Shown: positions 1 to 10,347 of the stretch, in pieces | Layout of the letters: each line of letters starts with the position of its first letter | Numbering within the stretch: the stretch's first letter is position 1 | NCBI RefSeq assembly: GCF_017916295.1 | Contig: NZ_JAFMSS010000014.1 | Span: 44,176 to 108,175, forward strand | Source: Rubellimicrobium arenae | GTDB taxonomy: Bacteria > Pseudomonadota > Alphaproteobacteria > Rhodobacterales > Rhodobacteraceae | Length of the DNA stretch: 64,000 nt | Direction of reading: 5' to 3' | Made by a program: the position numbers and the translations under genes | The notes under the pieces: generated by a model | Database searches by the model: none | What the model was told of the DNA's origin: nothing | What the model saw: only the letters and a program-made list of their open reading frames with translations

Positions 1-89
1 CCCCTTAGCGGGGCTTCGGGCGGGCCGGCCATGGTTTCCCTTTGCGTGCCGGTCGTCTAGAACGGCGCCGTCACGAAGGGAGAACGTCC

Positions 90-1604
90 ATGCCAAAGCC
101 AGTCGTCCTTTGCATCCTCGACGGTTGGGGCCTGCGGGACGACCCCTTCGCCAACGCTCCGAAGCTGGCGCAGACCCCTACCTTCGACCGTCTCTGGACG
201 GACTTCCCGCACGCCCAGCTCGTCACGCACGGGCCGGACGCCGGCCTGCCGCGCGGGCAGATGGGCAATTCCGAGGTCGGGCACACCAACATCGGCGCGG
301 GGCGGGTCGTGGCGATGGACCTGGGCCAGATCGACCTCGCCATCGAGGACGGCTCGTTCGCCGCCAATGCGGCGCTGCAGGCCTTCATCGCGACGCTCAG
401 GCGGTCTGGCGGCACGGCCCATCTGGTGGGCGTGGCGTCGGATGGCGGCGTGCATGGGCACATCGCCCACACCCTCGCGGCAGCACGGATCATCGCGGCG
501 GCCGGCGTGCCGGTGGCGATCCACGCGATCACCGACGGCCGCGACGTCGCCCCGACCTCCGCCGGCGACTTCATCGCCGAATTGCAGCGCGGGCTGCCCG
601 ACGGCGCGCGGATCGCGACGGTGATCGGGCGCTACTATGCCCTGGACCGCGACAACCGGTGGGAACGGGTCCGGACCGCCTACGACGCCATCGCCGAGGC
701 GAAGGGCGCCCGCGCCAAGGACGCCGCAAGCGCCGTGAGCCTTGCCTCCGAACGGGGCCAGACCGACGAGTTCATCGAGGCCACGGTGCTGGACGGCTAC
801 GAGGGCCTGAAGCCCGAAGACGGGCTTTTCTGCCTCAACTTCCGGGCCGACCGCGCGCGGGAGATCCTGGCGGCCCTGGCCGACCCGGACTTTGCGGGTT
901 GGGACCGCGGCCCGGCCCCGACGCTCGCCGCCCGGCTCGGCATGGTGACCTATTCGGACCGGCACGACGCCTGGTATCCGCAGGTCTTCCCCAAGCGGGA
1001 CATCGTGAACACGCTGGGCGCCTGGGTGGCCTCCAAGGGCCTGCGCCAGTTCCGCCTGGCCGAGACCGAGAAGTATCCGCACGTCACATTCTTCCTGAAC
1101 GGCGGGATCGAGACGCCCTACCCGGGCGAGGACCGGTACATGGCGCCCTCGCCCAAGGTCGCGACCTATGACCTCCAGCCCGAGATGTCGGCCGAGGAGG
1201 TCACGGACCACTTCGTCCAGGCCATCGAGGCGGGCTACGACCTGATCGTGACCAACTACGCCAACCCGGACATGGTCGGCCACACCGGCGACCTTGCCGC
1301 GGCGATCAAGGCCTGCGAGGCGGTGGACCGGGGCCTGGCCCGCGTCCTCGCCGCGCTGGACAAGGCCGGGGGCGCCATGGTCGTCACCGCCGATCATGGC
1401 AACTGCGAGCTGATGGTCGATCCGGAGACGGGCGGCCCCCACACCGCCCACACCACGAACCCCGTCCCGGTCATCCTGTTCGGCGGGCCGCAGGGCGTGG
1501 CCTTGCGCGACGGGCGCCTTGCCGACCTCGCGCCGACCATCCTGGACCTCATGGGCCTCGACCTGCCGCCCGAGATGACGGGACGGAGCCTGATCCAGAG
1601 ATGA
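90..1604 (+). CDS. gpmI: 2,3-bisphosphoglycerate-independent phosphoglycerate mutase
   Basis: Interconverts 3- and 2-phosphoglycerate in glycolysis and gluconeogenesis using two metal ions and a phosphoserine intermediate; cytosolic. The 504-residue length fits the family (about 505-515). Visible motifs: metal-binding Asp in LCILDGWG (Asp11), the catalytic serine in GNSEVGHTNIG (Ser61), TDGRD, GRYYALDRDNRW, and the C-terminal ADHGNCE metal-binding segment. An in-frame ATG-like start 48 bases upstream exists, but the start at 90 has an AAGGGAG ribosome-binding site and begins exactly where the family does. It is the first gene of a tight plus-strand run with the envC-like, ctpA and rppH genes; its stop overlaps the next start (ATGA). 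Confidence 0.97.
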   Translation: MPKPVVLCILDGWGLRDDPFANAPKLAQTPTFDRLWTDFPHAQLVTHGPDAGLPRGQMGNSEVGHTNIGAGRVVAMDLGQIDLAIEDGSFAANAALQAFIATLRRSGGTAHLVGVASDGGVHGHIAHTLAAARIIAAAGVPVAIHAITDGRDVAPTSAGDFIAELQRGLPDGARIATVIGRYYALDRDNRWERVRTAYDAIAEAKGARAKDAASAVSLASERGQTDEFIEATVLDGYEGLKPEDGLFCLNFRADRAREILAALADPDFAGWDRGPAPTLAARLGMVTYSDRHDAWYPQVFPKRDIVNTLGAWVASKGLRQFRLAETEKYPHVTFFLNGGIETPYPGEDRYMAPSPKVATYDLQPEMSAEEVTDHFVQAIEAGYDLIVTNYANPDMVGHTGDLAAAIKACEAVDRGLARVLAALDKAGGAMVVTADHGNCELMVDPETGGPHTAHTTNPVPVILFGGPQGVALRDGRLADLAPTILDLMGLDLPPEMTGRSLIQR

Positions 1605-2728
1605 GGCGCGCCCTCGCGCTCGTGGCGCTCCTGGCCCTGCCCGTCCCGGCCGCCGCGCAGCAGCCCGGCACGGCGGAGGCGGCGGCGCAGGCCGCCCGTC
1701 AGCTGCACGAGGCCACGCAGATGATGGAGGGCGCCACGGGCGCCGAGGACCGGCTCGCCGCGCTGACGCGGACGGTGAAGGCCTACGAGGACGGGCTCGG
1801 GCTCCTTCGGGACACGCTTCGCCGGGTCGCCGTGGAACGGTCCCGCATCGAGGCCGAACTGCAGGCCGACCGCGAGGGGATCGCCCAACTCCTGGGGGTG
1901 CTCCAGTCCATGGGGCAGGCGCCCGAGCCGGTGCTGATGCTGCACCCGTCAGGGCCGCTCGGGACGGCCCGGGCGGGGATGATGCTCGCCGACGTGACGC
2001 CGGCCCTCCAGGCCAAGGCCGAGGCCCTGCGCGGCAAGCTCGAGACGCTGTCCGCGATCCAGGCCACGCAGGACGAGGCCGCGCAGACGCTCCGCGACGG
2101 CCTGTCCAACGTGCAGGCCGCCCGGGCCGCGCTGGCCGCCGCTGCCGCCGACCGGACGGAACTGCCCCGCGCCTATACCGAGGATCCGGTGGCGACCGCG
2201 CTGCTGATGGCCTCCACGGAGTCGCTGGACGGGTTTGCCGAAGGGCTGGCGCAAACGGTGGACGAGCAGCTCTCGACCCCGCCCGACGAGGCGACGGCCC
2301 GCAAGGGCGACCTGCCCCTGCCCGTCGAGGGGACGATCCTTCGCCGGCCGGGTGAGGCCGACGCTGCGGGCGTCACTCGTCCGGGGCTGGTCATCGCGAC
2401 CGATCCGCGCGCCCTGGTCAGCGTTCCGGTGGCCGCCACGCTGCGCTTCCGGGGGCCGCTGCTCGATTATGGCACCGTGGCGATCCTTGAGCCCGCGCCA
2501 GGCACGCTCTTCGTGATTGCCGGCCTGGGCGAGGTGTATGGCAATGCAGGCGAGATCCTGCCCGAAGGTGCGCCTCTGGGCCTCATGGGAGGGGAAACGC
2601 CGGATGCTGACGCGATATTGACCGCTCCGGCGAGCGCAGGGGGTAGTGCCCGGACAGAGTCCCTGTATCTTGAGGTTCGCGACGCCGATGGTCCCGTGGA
2701 CCCCGGCACCTGGTTCCGGCTGGACTGA
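1601..2728 (+). CDS. EnvC-like murein hydrolase activator with degenerate M23/LytM domain
   Basis: A 375-residue exported protein: signal peptide about 1-20 (ends AAAQ), a long Ala/Glu/Arg-rich coiled coil about 20-200, and a C-terminal LytM/M23-type beta domain about 240-370. Enzymatic LytM domains bind zinc through HxxxD and HxH; here the first histidine position is Arg260 (VTRPG) and the YAHL-like site reads IAGLGEV (about 304-310), so the zinc site is lost. This matches EnvC-type proteins, which activate amidases with FtsEX at the division septum rather than cut peptidoglycan. That role is inferred from family architecture; the amidase partner is not in the window. It overlaps gpmI by 4 nt and precedes ctpA by 10 nt. 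Confidence 0.85.
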   Translation: MRRALALVALLALPVPAAAQQPGTAEAAAQAARQLHEATQMMEGATGAEDRLAALTRTVKAYEDGLGLLRDTLRRVAVERSRIEAELQADREGIAQLLGVLQSMGQAPEPVLMLHPSGPLGTARAGMMLADVTPALQAKAEALRGKLETLSAIQATQDEAAQTLRDGLSNVQAARAALAAAAADRTELPRAYTEDPVATALLMASTESLDGFAEGLAQTVDEQLSTPPDEATARKGDLPLPVEGTILRRPGEADAAGVTRPGLVIATDPRALVSVPVAATLRFRGPLLDYGTVAILEPAPGTLFVIAGLGEVYGNAGEILPEGAPLGLMGGETPDADAILTAPASAGGSARTESLYLEVRDADGPVDPGTWFRLD

Positions 2729-2738
2729 GAGGGCTCCG

Positions 2739-4168
<1,430 letters not shown>

Positions 4169-4169
<1 letters not shown>

Positions 4170-4645
4170 TGCCCGACCTGCCCGAGGGATACCGGCCCTG
4201 CGTCGGCATCATCCTGGTGAATCCGGCGGGGCAGGTCTTCGCCGGACGTCGGAACGACCGTCCCGCCGAGGATCCCGCGGCCTGGCAGATGCCTCAGGGC
4301 GGCGTGGACAGGGGCGAGGACCTGACCACCGCCGCCCTGCGGGAGCTGGAGGAGGAGACCGGCATTCCCTCCTCCCTCGTCCGGGTGGAGGCGGTCGGTC
4401 CCGCCGCCATCGCCTACGACATCCCCGAGGAGCTGCGCCCGGCGCACTGGCGCGGCCGGTGGCGCGGGCAGGCGATCACCTGGGTGCTCATGCGGTATCT
4501 GGGCACGAATGCCGAGGTGGGCATCGCCACCGCGCATCCGGAGTTCGAGGACTGGCGATGGGACGACGCGGCCCGGCTGGCCGAGCACATCGTCCCCTTC
4601 AAGCGCGAGGCGTACAAGGCCGCCCACGCCCTGCTGAACGGCTGA
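4169..4645 (+). CDS. rppH: RNA pyrophosphohydrolase (Nudix)
   Basis: Removes pyrophosphate from 5' triphosphate mRNA ends (also described as IalA, an Ap4A hydrolase), triggering RNase E decay. 158 residues. The Nudix box runs from Gly44 to about residue 66, with GGVDRGED and the catalytic helix RELEEETG. YRPCVGIIL near the N-terminus, WQMPQGG before the box and VPFKREAY at the C-terminus are typical of RppH. The start ATG overlaps the ctpA stop (TGATG); a GTG three bases upstream is an alternative. Last gene of the gpmI-envC-ctpA-rppH run. Confidence 0.95.
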
Positions 4646-4690
4646 GGCTGGCGAACCGCAAAGCCCGCCAGCGCCGTTCCGATCCCTGCC

Positions 4691-5920
4691 CTACCGCAGC
4701 GCGGCCAGCACGGACGGCGCCGCGAATCCCGTGGGCGGCAACCCCCGCGAGGCCTGGAAGTCGCGGATCGCCTGGATCGTGCGGGGCCCGATGCTCCCGT
4801 CGGTGCCGCCGGTGTCGTAGCCCAGCGCGGTCAGCCGCTGCTGGAGCGCCACCCGCTCGGGCTGGGTGAGCGGCCGCTCGCTCGAGAAGATGCCCTGCAG
4901 GGGCGGACGGCCCTTGAGGCGGTCGCCGAGGTGCCCGACCCCGATCGCGTAGCTGTCGGCGTTGTTGTAGCGCTTGATGACATCGAAGTTGCGGTAGGTC
5001 AGGAACACCGCGCCCGCGGCCCCTTCGGGGCGGAGCAGCGTCGCGGACCCGAAGTCGGGGGGCGGGTTGCCGTTTACGTCCCGCACGCCCAGGGACGCCC
5101 ATTCCGACGCCGACCGGGTGCCGCCGCCCACGCCCTCGGGCACGAGGACCTGCACGCCCCAGGGTTCCCCGAACCGCCACCCATGGCCCGACAGGTAGGC
5201 CGCCGTCGAGGCCAGCGCATCCGACGGATCCTCGCCCCAGATGTCGCGCCGCCCGTCGCCGGTGAAGTCCACGGCATAGGCCTCAAAGGAGGTCGGGATG
5301 AACTGGGTATGCCCCATCGCCCCCGCCCAGGAGCCCTTCATGGCCTGGGGGGTCGTGTCCCCGGCCGCCAGGATCCGCAGCGCGGAGATCAGCTGGCTTT
5401 CGAAGAACTGGGCGCGCCGCCCTTCGAAGGCCAGGGTCGAGAGCGCCGAGACCACGGGCACGTCGCCCTTGCGGGTGCCATAGGAGGACTCCATGCCCCA
5501 GATCGCCGCGACCACCTCCCGATCGACGCCGTAGGTCGCTTCGATCCGCGCAAGCTGGTCGCCATGCGACCGCAGCGCAGCCTGCCCGTTCTCCACGCGG
5601 CTGTCGGACACGGCGCTGAGCAGGTAATCCTGCAGCGTGCGCGAGAACTCGGCTTGGTTGCGGTCCCGTTCGATCACCTGGGGGATGAAGCCCGCTTGGG
5701 CGAACGCGGCCTGAAGCGTAGCGTCGGGGATGCCCGCCGCCTGCGCACGGGGCAGGAAGGACGCCACCCAGGCGTCGTAGGCCGGATTCGGCACCGTCAC
5801 GAAAGCGTTCACGTTCTGCTGCGTCCCCATCTGTGCGCCGGGGCGCACGCCCATCCCGCAGGAAGCCACGCCAAGGATCATCGCCCCCGACAGAAGGATT
5901 CGAGCCAAGCCCTGTCGCAT
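4691..5920 (-). CDS. Membrane-bound lytic murein transglycosylase (SLT_2 plus peptidoglycan-binding domain)
   Basis: Cleaves peptidoglycan glycan strands with 1,6-anhydro product formation; an outer-membrane or periplasmic lipoprotein of the MltB-like family. 409 residues: a lipoprotein signal with lipobox VASC (Cys21), the SLT_2 catalytic domain about 45-330 with Glu144 in WGMESSYG, typical motifs GHTQFIPTSF and GDGRRDIW, then a C-terminal PG_binding_1 domain about 345-409 (LQQRLTALGYDTGGTDG ... TIQAIRDFQ). A good AGAGGG ribosome-binding site precedes the ATG at 5920. It converges on rppH with a 45-nt gap and shows no operon partner. Confidence 0.93.
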   Translation of the reverse strand: MRQGLARILLSGAMILGVASCGMGVRPGAQMGTQQNVNAFVTVPNPAYDAWVASFLPRAQAAGIPDATLQAAFAQAGFIPQVIERDRNQAEFSRTLQDYLLSAVSDSRVENGQAALRSHGDQLARIEATYGVDREVVAAIWGMESSYGTRKGDVPVVSALSTLAFEGRRAQFFESQLISALRILAAGDTTPQAMKGSWAGAMGHTQFIPTSFEAYAVDFTGDGRRDIWGEDPSDALASTAAYLSGHGWRFGEPWGVQVLVPEGVGGGTRSASEWASLGVRDVNGNPPPDFGSATLLRPEGAAGAVFLTYRNFDVIKRYNNADSYAIGVGHLGDRLKGRPPLQGIFSSERPLTQPERVALQQRLTALGYDTGGTDGSIGPRTIQAIRDFQASRGLPPTGFAAPSVLAALR

Positions 5921-6073
5921 ACTGCCCTCTTGCCCACCGTTTGTTGTTACCTCCGAACCTAGCCCGCCCGACACTCGCGCGGAAGGCGAAACCGCCGTCC
6001 GGGAGGCGAAAACGGCGGGGCCGGGAACGAAGCGCGCCATGGGCCGTTCCCCGCCAAAGCCACAGGAGGCCCC

Positions 6074-6412
6074 ATGGCCCGCATCGACATGACACCCCCC
6101 GCCACCGTTGCCCGCGAGGCGGCAAAGGGCCTCAAGCTTCACGAGACCTTCAACCGCGGCGGCACGGAGGTCGGCTGGGCCCGCGCCCGTCAGCTTCGCG
6201 ACCGCAAGGAGCTGAGCCGTGACGACGTGGTCGCCATGGCAAGCTACTTTGCCCGGCATGAGGTCGACAAGCGCGGCCATGACTGGGGCAACGAGGAAAA
6301 CCCCTCGGCCGGCTACATCGCCTGGCTGCTCTGGGGGGGCGAACCGGGGCGGGACTGGGCCGAGACGACCAAGGCCCGCCTGCAGGAGGCCGAGGGGAAG
6401 GAGAAGGACTGA
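6074..6412 (+). CDS. Small conserved protein with ASYFARHEVDK / PSAGYIAWLLWGG motif (unknown function)
   Basis: 112 residues with a perfect AGGAGG ribosome-binding site 5 nt before the ATG. The central block MASYFARHEVDK followed by PSAGYIAWLLWGG is a signature I recall from short phage-associated and bacterial hypothetical proteins, often from phage structural or prohead-related loci; no enzymatic function is established that I can cite. No signal peptide or membrane segment; the C-terminus is charged. It stands alone between the divergent lytic transglycosylase and the convergent rnr gene (4-nt gap). No other phage gene is nearby, so it may be a domesticated phage gene. Existence is well supported; function is not. 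Confidence 0.8.
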   Translation: MARIDMTPPATVAREAAKGLKLHETFNRGGTEVGWARARQLRDRKELSRDDVVAMASYFARHEVDKRGHDWGNEENPSAGYIAWLLWGGEPGRDWAETTKARLQEAEGKEKD

Positions 6413-6416
6413 GCCC

Positions 6417-8687
6417 TCATTTCCGTCGCCGGCTGACCTTCCTTTCCTTGGCCGCGCGCGCCTTTTCCTGCCCGAGCTTGCGGCGCGGCGGCGCCCCCCG
6501 CCGGCTGCCGCCACGACGCCGGGGCAGAGGATGATCCTCGAGGGTCAGCAGTTCCAGAAGGATGCCGCCGGTCGCCGGGGCGACCTCGGCCAGCTTCACG
6601 GTCACGCGGCTTCCCAGCGCAAAGACCACGCCGGAACTGCCGCCCGTCAGGGTGCCTTCACGGGCGTCGTAGTGGAAGTATTCCTCCCCCAGCGATCGCA
6701 CGGGCACCAGGCCGTCGGCCCCGGACTCGTCCAGCTTCACGAAAAGCCCGAACTTCGCCACGCCCGAGATGCGCCCCCCGAACTCCACCCCGACCCGGTC
6801 GGCGAGGAAGGCCGCGAGGTAGCGGTCCTGGGTGTCGCGCTCGGCCATCATGGAGCGGCGTTCGGCCTGGGAGATGAGCTCCCCCGTTTCGTCGATGCGG
6901 TCGATGTCCGAGTCCGACAATCCATCCGCCGCCGGGTCCGGCCCCCAGCGATGTGCCGAGATCAGCGCCCGATGGACGATCAGGTCGGCGTAGCGCCGGA
7001 TCGGCGAGGTGAAATGCGCGTAGTTGCGCAAAGCCAGGCCGAAATGCCCGAAGTTCTGGGCCGCATAGTAGGCCTGCGGCAGCGACCGCAACGTCGCCAT
7101 GTTGATGAGCTCGGCCTGATCCGTTCCCGCCGCCTGCGCGAGAAGCCGGTTCAGGTGCCGCGTCTGAAGCACCTGCCCCTTGGCCAGCGTCAGGCCCGAA
7201 GCCTCCACCGTCTCGCGGAGCGACTCGAGCTTCAGCGGGTCGGGCTCCTCATGGACGCGGAACAGCAGCGGCGTGCGCTTGGCGATCAGGGTTTCGGCGG
7301 CGGCGACGTTGGCCAGCACCATGAACTCCTCGATCAGCCGATGGGCGTCGAGCCGGTCCTTGAAGGCGACCGAGGTGACCTTGCCGCTCTCGTCCAGCAC
7401 GATCCGCCGTTCGGGCAGGTCGAGATCGAGCGGGGCACGCATGTCGCGGGCGCGCCGCAGCGCCTCGTAGGCGCCGTAGAGCGGTTTCAGCACGGACTCC
7501 AGCAGCGGCTCGGTCCTGTCGTCCGGCTGGCCGTCGATGGCCGCCTGCACCCGCCCGTACTCGAGCGAGGCGCGCGACCGCATGAGCCCGCGCGTGAAGC
7601 TGTGGTCGAGCTTGCGCCCTTCCCGGTCGATCCGCATCCGGACGGCGATCACCGCGCGGTCCACGTTCTCGTGGAGCGAGCACAGGTCGCCCGACAGCCG
7701 ATCCGGCAGCATCGGCACCACCCGGTCCGGGAAATAGGTCGAGTTGCCCCGCAGCCGCGCCTCGGTGTCGAGCGCGCTCTGCGGGCGGACATAGTAGGCC
7801 ACGTCCGCGATGGCGACCCAAAGGACGAACCCCCCTTCGTTTCCCGGCGTGTCGTCCGGGATCGCCAGCACGGCGTCGTCCCGGTCGCGTGCGTCCTCGG
7901 GGTCGATGGTGACCAGGGGGATCTCGCGCAGGTCCTCGCGCCCGTCCAGGCCTGCGGGCTCGGCCGCCTCGGCCTCGTCCAGCACCTTTTCGGGAAAGAC
8001 GTCCGGGATGCCGTGCTGGTGGATCGCGATCAGCGACACCGCGCGCGGGCCGGCAGGGTCGCCCAGGACCTCGGTCACGCGCGCCTTGGGCAGCCCGAGC
8101 CGACCCTTGGGTCCGACCTGCTCGGCCTCGACCAGCTCGCCGTCGCGGGCGCCGTTGTCATTGCCGGGGCCGACGACCCACTGCTTGGCTTCGCCCTTGT
8201 CGATGGGCAGGATGCGGCCGCCCTGACTGTCCTTGCGGAAGATGCCCAGCACGCGCGCGGGCGCCGCAGCGATGCGGCGGATCGGCCGGGCGGCATAGGG
8301 CTGATCCTCGCCCGGGGTTTCGTCGATCTTCGCCAGGAGCCGGTCGCGCGGGCCGATGTCCCGATCGATCTCCCGCAGCTGCACCCGGATCGCCGGAGGC
8401 GGCCCGTCGCCGCGCCAGTCGACGGGCCGCGCGAGCAGGTCGCCCTGCGCATCGGGACCCGTGATCTCGATCACCGTGACCGGAGGCATCCCGCCGCCCT
8501 CGTGGCGGTCGCGCCGGCGCGTCTTGCCGGGAAGGTCGCCCTCCGCCTCCATGTCCTTGAGAAGCGCCTTGAAGTCGATCTTCGCCGCGCCGCGTATGCC
8601 GAAGGCCCGTGCGATGTCTCGCTTGGTCGCTTCGGGATTGTCCTCGATCCATTGGAGGATCGCGTCCTTGGTGGGAAACTCTGCCAT
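6417..8687 (-). CDS. rnr: Ribonuclease R
   Basis: Processive 3'-5' exoribonuclease of the RNB/RNase II superfamily, degrading structured RNA and rRNA fragments. 756 residues, usual for alphaproteobacterial RNase R. Domain order: N-terminal winged-helix segment (1-60), cold-shock OB folds (about 65-235), RNB catalytic domain starting near residue 258 with the metal-binding Asp cluster DPEDARDRDDAV, the SPIRRYADLIVHR motif, an S1 domain about 630-720, and a basic Arg/Lys-rich tail. The start at 8687 opens with the usual family N-terminus. It lies 44 nt downstream of the GNAT gene on the same strand and may be co-transcribed with it. Confidence 0.97.
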   Translation of the reverse strand: MAEFPTKDAILQWIEDNPEATKRDIARAFGIRGAAKIDFKALLKDMEAEGDLPGKTRRRDRHEGGGMPPVTVIEITGPDAQGDLLARPVDWRGDGPPPAIRVQLREIDRDIGPRDRLLAKIDETPGEDQPYAARPIRRIAAAPARVLGIFRKDSQGGRILPIDKGEAKQWVVGPGNDNGARDGELVEAEQVGPKGRLGLPKARVTEVLGDPAGPRAVSLIAIHQHGIPDVFPEKVLDEAEAAEPAGLDGREDLREIPLVTIDPEDARDRDDAVLAIPDDTPGNEGGFVLWVAIADVAYYVRPQSALDTEARLRGNSTYFPDRVVPMLPDRLSGDLCSLHENVDRAVIAVRMRIDREGRKLDHSFTRGLMRSRASLEYGRVQAAIDGQPDDRTEPLLESVLKPLYGAYEALRRARDMRAPLDLDLPERRIVLDESGKVTSVAFKDRLDAHRLIEEFMVLANVAAAETLIAKRTPLLFRVHEEPDPLKLESLRETVEASGLTLAKGQVLQTRHLNRLLAQAAGTDQAELINMATLRSLPQAYYAAQNFGHFGLALRNYAHFTSPIRRYADLIVHRALISAHRWGPDPAADGLSDSDIDRIDETGELISQAERRSMMAERDTQDRYLAAFLADRVGVEFGGRISGVAKFGLFVKLDESGADGLVPVRSLGEEYFHYDAREGTLTGGSSGVVFALGSRVTVKLAEVAPATGGILLELLTLEDHPLPRRRGGSRRGAPPRRKLGQEKARAAKERKVSRRRK

Positions 8688-8731
8688 GGCGCAGAGCTAG
8701 CGCGCCTCGGCCGCCACGTCACGGGCGCTTT

Positions 8732-9151
8732 TCAGAGTGTTCGCACCATATCGCGATGGGGTATCCCCGCATCGTCGTAGACCGGCCCCTCGGCCACGAA
8801 GCCCAGGCGCTCGTAGAACGGGATGGCGTGCGTCTGGGATCCGAGCTTGGCCCTGGCCAGGCCCAGCGCCCCCAATTCCTCGACGGCCGCGCGGATCAGC
8901 GCCGCGCCCAGCCCGAGCCCCCGCGCCTCGGGCAGGACGCAGACACGCCCGATCTTGCCCGTGTCGCCCTTGACGAGCAGCCGCGCGGTCCCGAGCGGAT
9001 GGCCATCCCCCCACGCCAGGAGGTGGATCGCGTCGGGATCGAGTCCATCCACCTCCAGGTCCTCGGGAACGGCCTGCTCCTCGATGAAGACCGTCCGCCG
9101 CAGCCGCTGGCAGGTCTCCAGGTCCGTCGTCCGGGTGACCTCGATCCTCAT
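8732..9151 (-). CDS. GNAT family N-acetyltransferase
   Basis: 139 residues with the whole GNAT fold. The N-terminus (RTVFIEEQAVP) resembles the ElaA/YjcF branch, followed by LLAWGDGHPLGTARL, the acetyl-CoA loop PEARGLGLGAALI and the C-terminal AIPFYERLGF motif. The substrate cannot be told from sequence. Its ATG overlaps the dapE stop (ATGA), which suggests translational coupling; a link to lysine or cell-wall metabolism would be speculation. Confidence 0.9.
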   Translation of the reverse strand: MRIEVTRTTDLETCQRLRRTVFIEEQAVPEDLEVDGLDPDAIHLLAWGDGHPLGTARLLVKGDTGKIGRVCVLPEARGLGLGAALIRAAVEELGALGLARAKLGSQTHAIPFYERLGFVAEGPVYDDAGIPHRDMVRTL

Positions 9152-10287
9152 GCGAAGTAGTCCTCCAGGATGCGTCCATAGATGCGGGCCAAGCCACCGA
9201 CCTGCGCCGCCTCGACCCGTTCATCCACCTGGTGCATCGTCGGCCCGACAAGGCCAAGCTCCACCACCGGGCAGATGCGCTTGATGAAGCGCGCGTCCGA
9301 GGTGCCGCCCGTGGTGGACAGGACGGGCGCCCGACCCGTCTCGGCCTGGACGGCCCGCGACACCAGATCCGACAAGGCCCCGGGCGGCGTCAGGAACGCC
9401 TCGCCCGAGACGCGGACCGCAAGAGCGATCTCGACCCCGAACGCGTCGGCGACCTCGCGCGACACCTCGCGAAGCCAGGCCTCCAGCGACGCACCGGTGT
9501 GCCGGTCGTTGAAGCGGATGTTGAGAGTGGCCCGGGTCTCGGCGGGAATGACGTTCGAGGCCGTGTTCCCCGTGTCCATCGTCACCACGGCCAGCGTGGA
9601 CGTGCCGAAATGATCCGTGCCGTCGTCCAGGCGTTCGGACGACAGCCGGTCCACGAGCCGGGCCAGCGCCGGGATGGGGTTTCGCGCCCGTTCCGGGTAG
9701 GCGGAATGGCCCTGCCTCCCGGTCACCGTGACATGCGCCGTCAACGACCCGCGGCGCCCGATCTTCATCGTGTCGCCCAGGGCTTCGACGGAGGTCGGCT
9801 CCCCCACCAGGCAGACCGACATCACCTCGCCCTCGGTTGCCATCCAGTCAAGAAGGGCGACCGTGCCGTCGGTGGCGTCCCCTTCCTCGTCGCCGGTGAT
9901 GGTGACCACGATGGCCCCATCCGCCGGCAGCCGCGGCGCGACCTCGACCGCGGCGGCGACGAAGGCCGCAACCCCGGACTTCATGTCGGCGGCCCCCCGG
10001 CCCCAGAGCATCCCGTCACGGATCTCACCTGCGAAGGGGTCCATGCTCCAGCGCGCCACATCCCCCGGGGGCACCACGTCCGTGTGCCCGTTGAAGCCGA
10101 AGCTCCGCACGGCGCCCTTGAGTCCGATCCGGGCGAACAGGTTCGGGATGCCATTCCGGTCCACCCGAACGCAGTCGAAGCCGGCCTGCGCCAGCACGCG
10201 TTCCAGCAGGACCAGCGCTCCGCCCTCCACAGGCGTTACGGACGGGCAGCGGATCAGGTCGGCGGCGAGCGTCAGGGCGTCGGGCAT
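9148..10287 (-). CDS. dapE: Succinyl-diaminopimelate desuccinylase
   Basis: M20 family dinuclear zinc hydrolase converting N-succinyl-LL-diaminopimelate to LL-diaminopimelate and succinate, for lysine and peptidoglycan. 379 residues. Visible motifs: the first zinc ligand His68 in NGHTDVVPPGD, MKSGVAAF, the catalytic glutamate in GDEEGDATDG, and STTGGTSDARF near the C-terminus. The start at 10287 (MPDALTLAADLIRCPSVTP) is the family start and has GGAGGACC upstream; in-frame sequence further up is not conserved-looking. It overlaps the GNAT gene by 4 nt. Confidence 0.96.
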   Translation of the reverse strand: MPDALTLAADLIRCPSVTPVEGGALVLLERVLAQAGFDCVRVDRNGIPNLFARIGLKGAVRSFGFNGHTDVVPPGDVARWSMDPFAGEIRDGMLWGRGAADMKSGVAAFVAAAVEVAPRLPADGAIVVTITGDEEGDATDGTVALLDWMATEGEVMSVCLVGEPTSVEALGDTMKIGRRGSLTAHVTVTGRQGHSAYPERARNPIPALARLVDRLSSERLDDGTDHFGTSTLAVVTMDTGNTASNVIPAETRATLNIRFNDRHTGASLEAWLREVSREVADAFGVEIALAVRVSGEAFLTPPGALSDLVSRAVQAETGRAPVLSTTGGTSDARFIKRICPVVELGLVGPTMHQVDERVEAAQVGGLARIYGRILEDYFA

Positions 10288-10347
10288 GGGGTCCTCCGGG
10301 CAGCCCGGGCACCTAAGCCGCAGGCCCGCAGCCATGCAAGGCGTGGC

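Noticed and set aside
1..41. CCCC-TTAGC-GGGG hairpin at the window edge as terminator of an upstream gene
   Set aside because: The stem is only 4 bp and the upstream context is outside the window, so it cannot be assessed.
42..89. N-terminal extension of GpmI by 16 residues
   Set aside because: The extension is Arg-rich and unlike the family; a proper ribosome-binding site precedes the ATG at 90.
6219..8780. Very long open frame (853 codons) on the strand opposite RNase R
   Set aside because: High GC makes stop codons rare on the antisense strand; the frame has no domain signature and covers the fully supported rnr gene. The same applies to long antisense frames over uvrC, dxs, acyl-CoA dehydrogenase, ETF-QO and gpmI.
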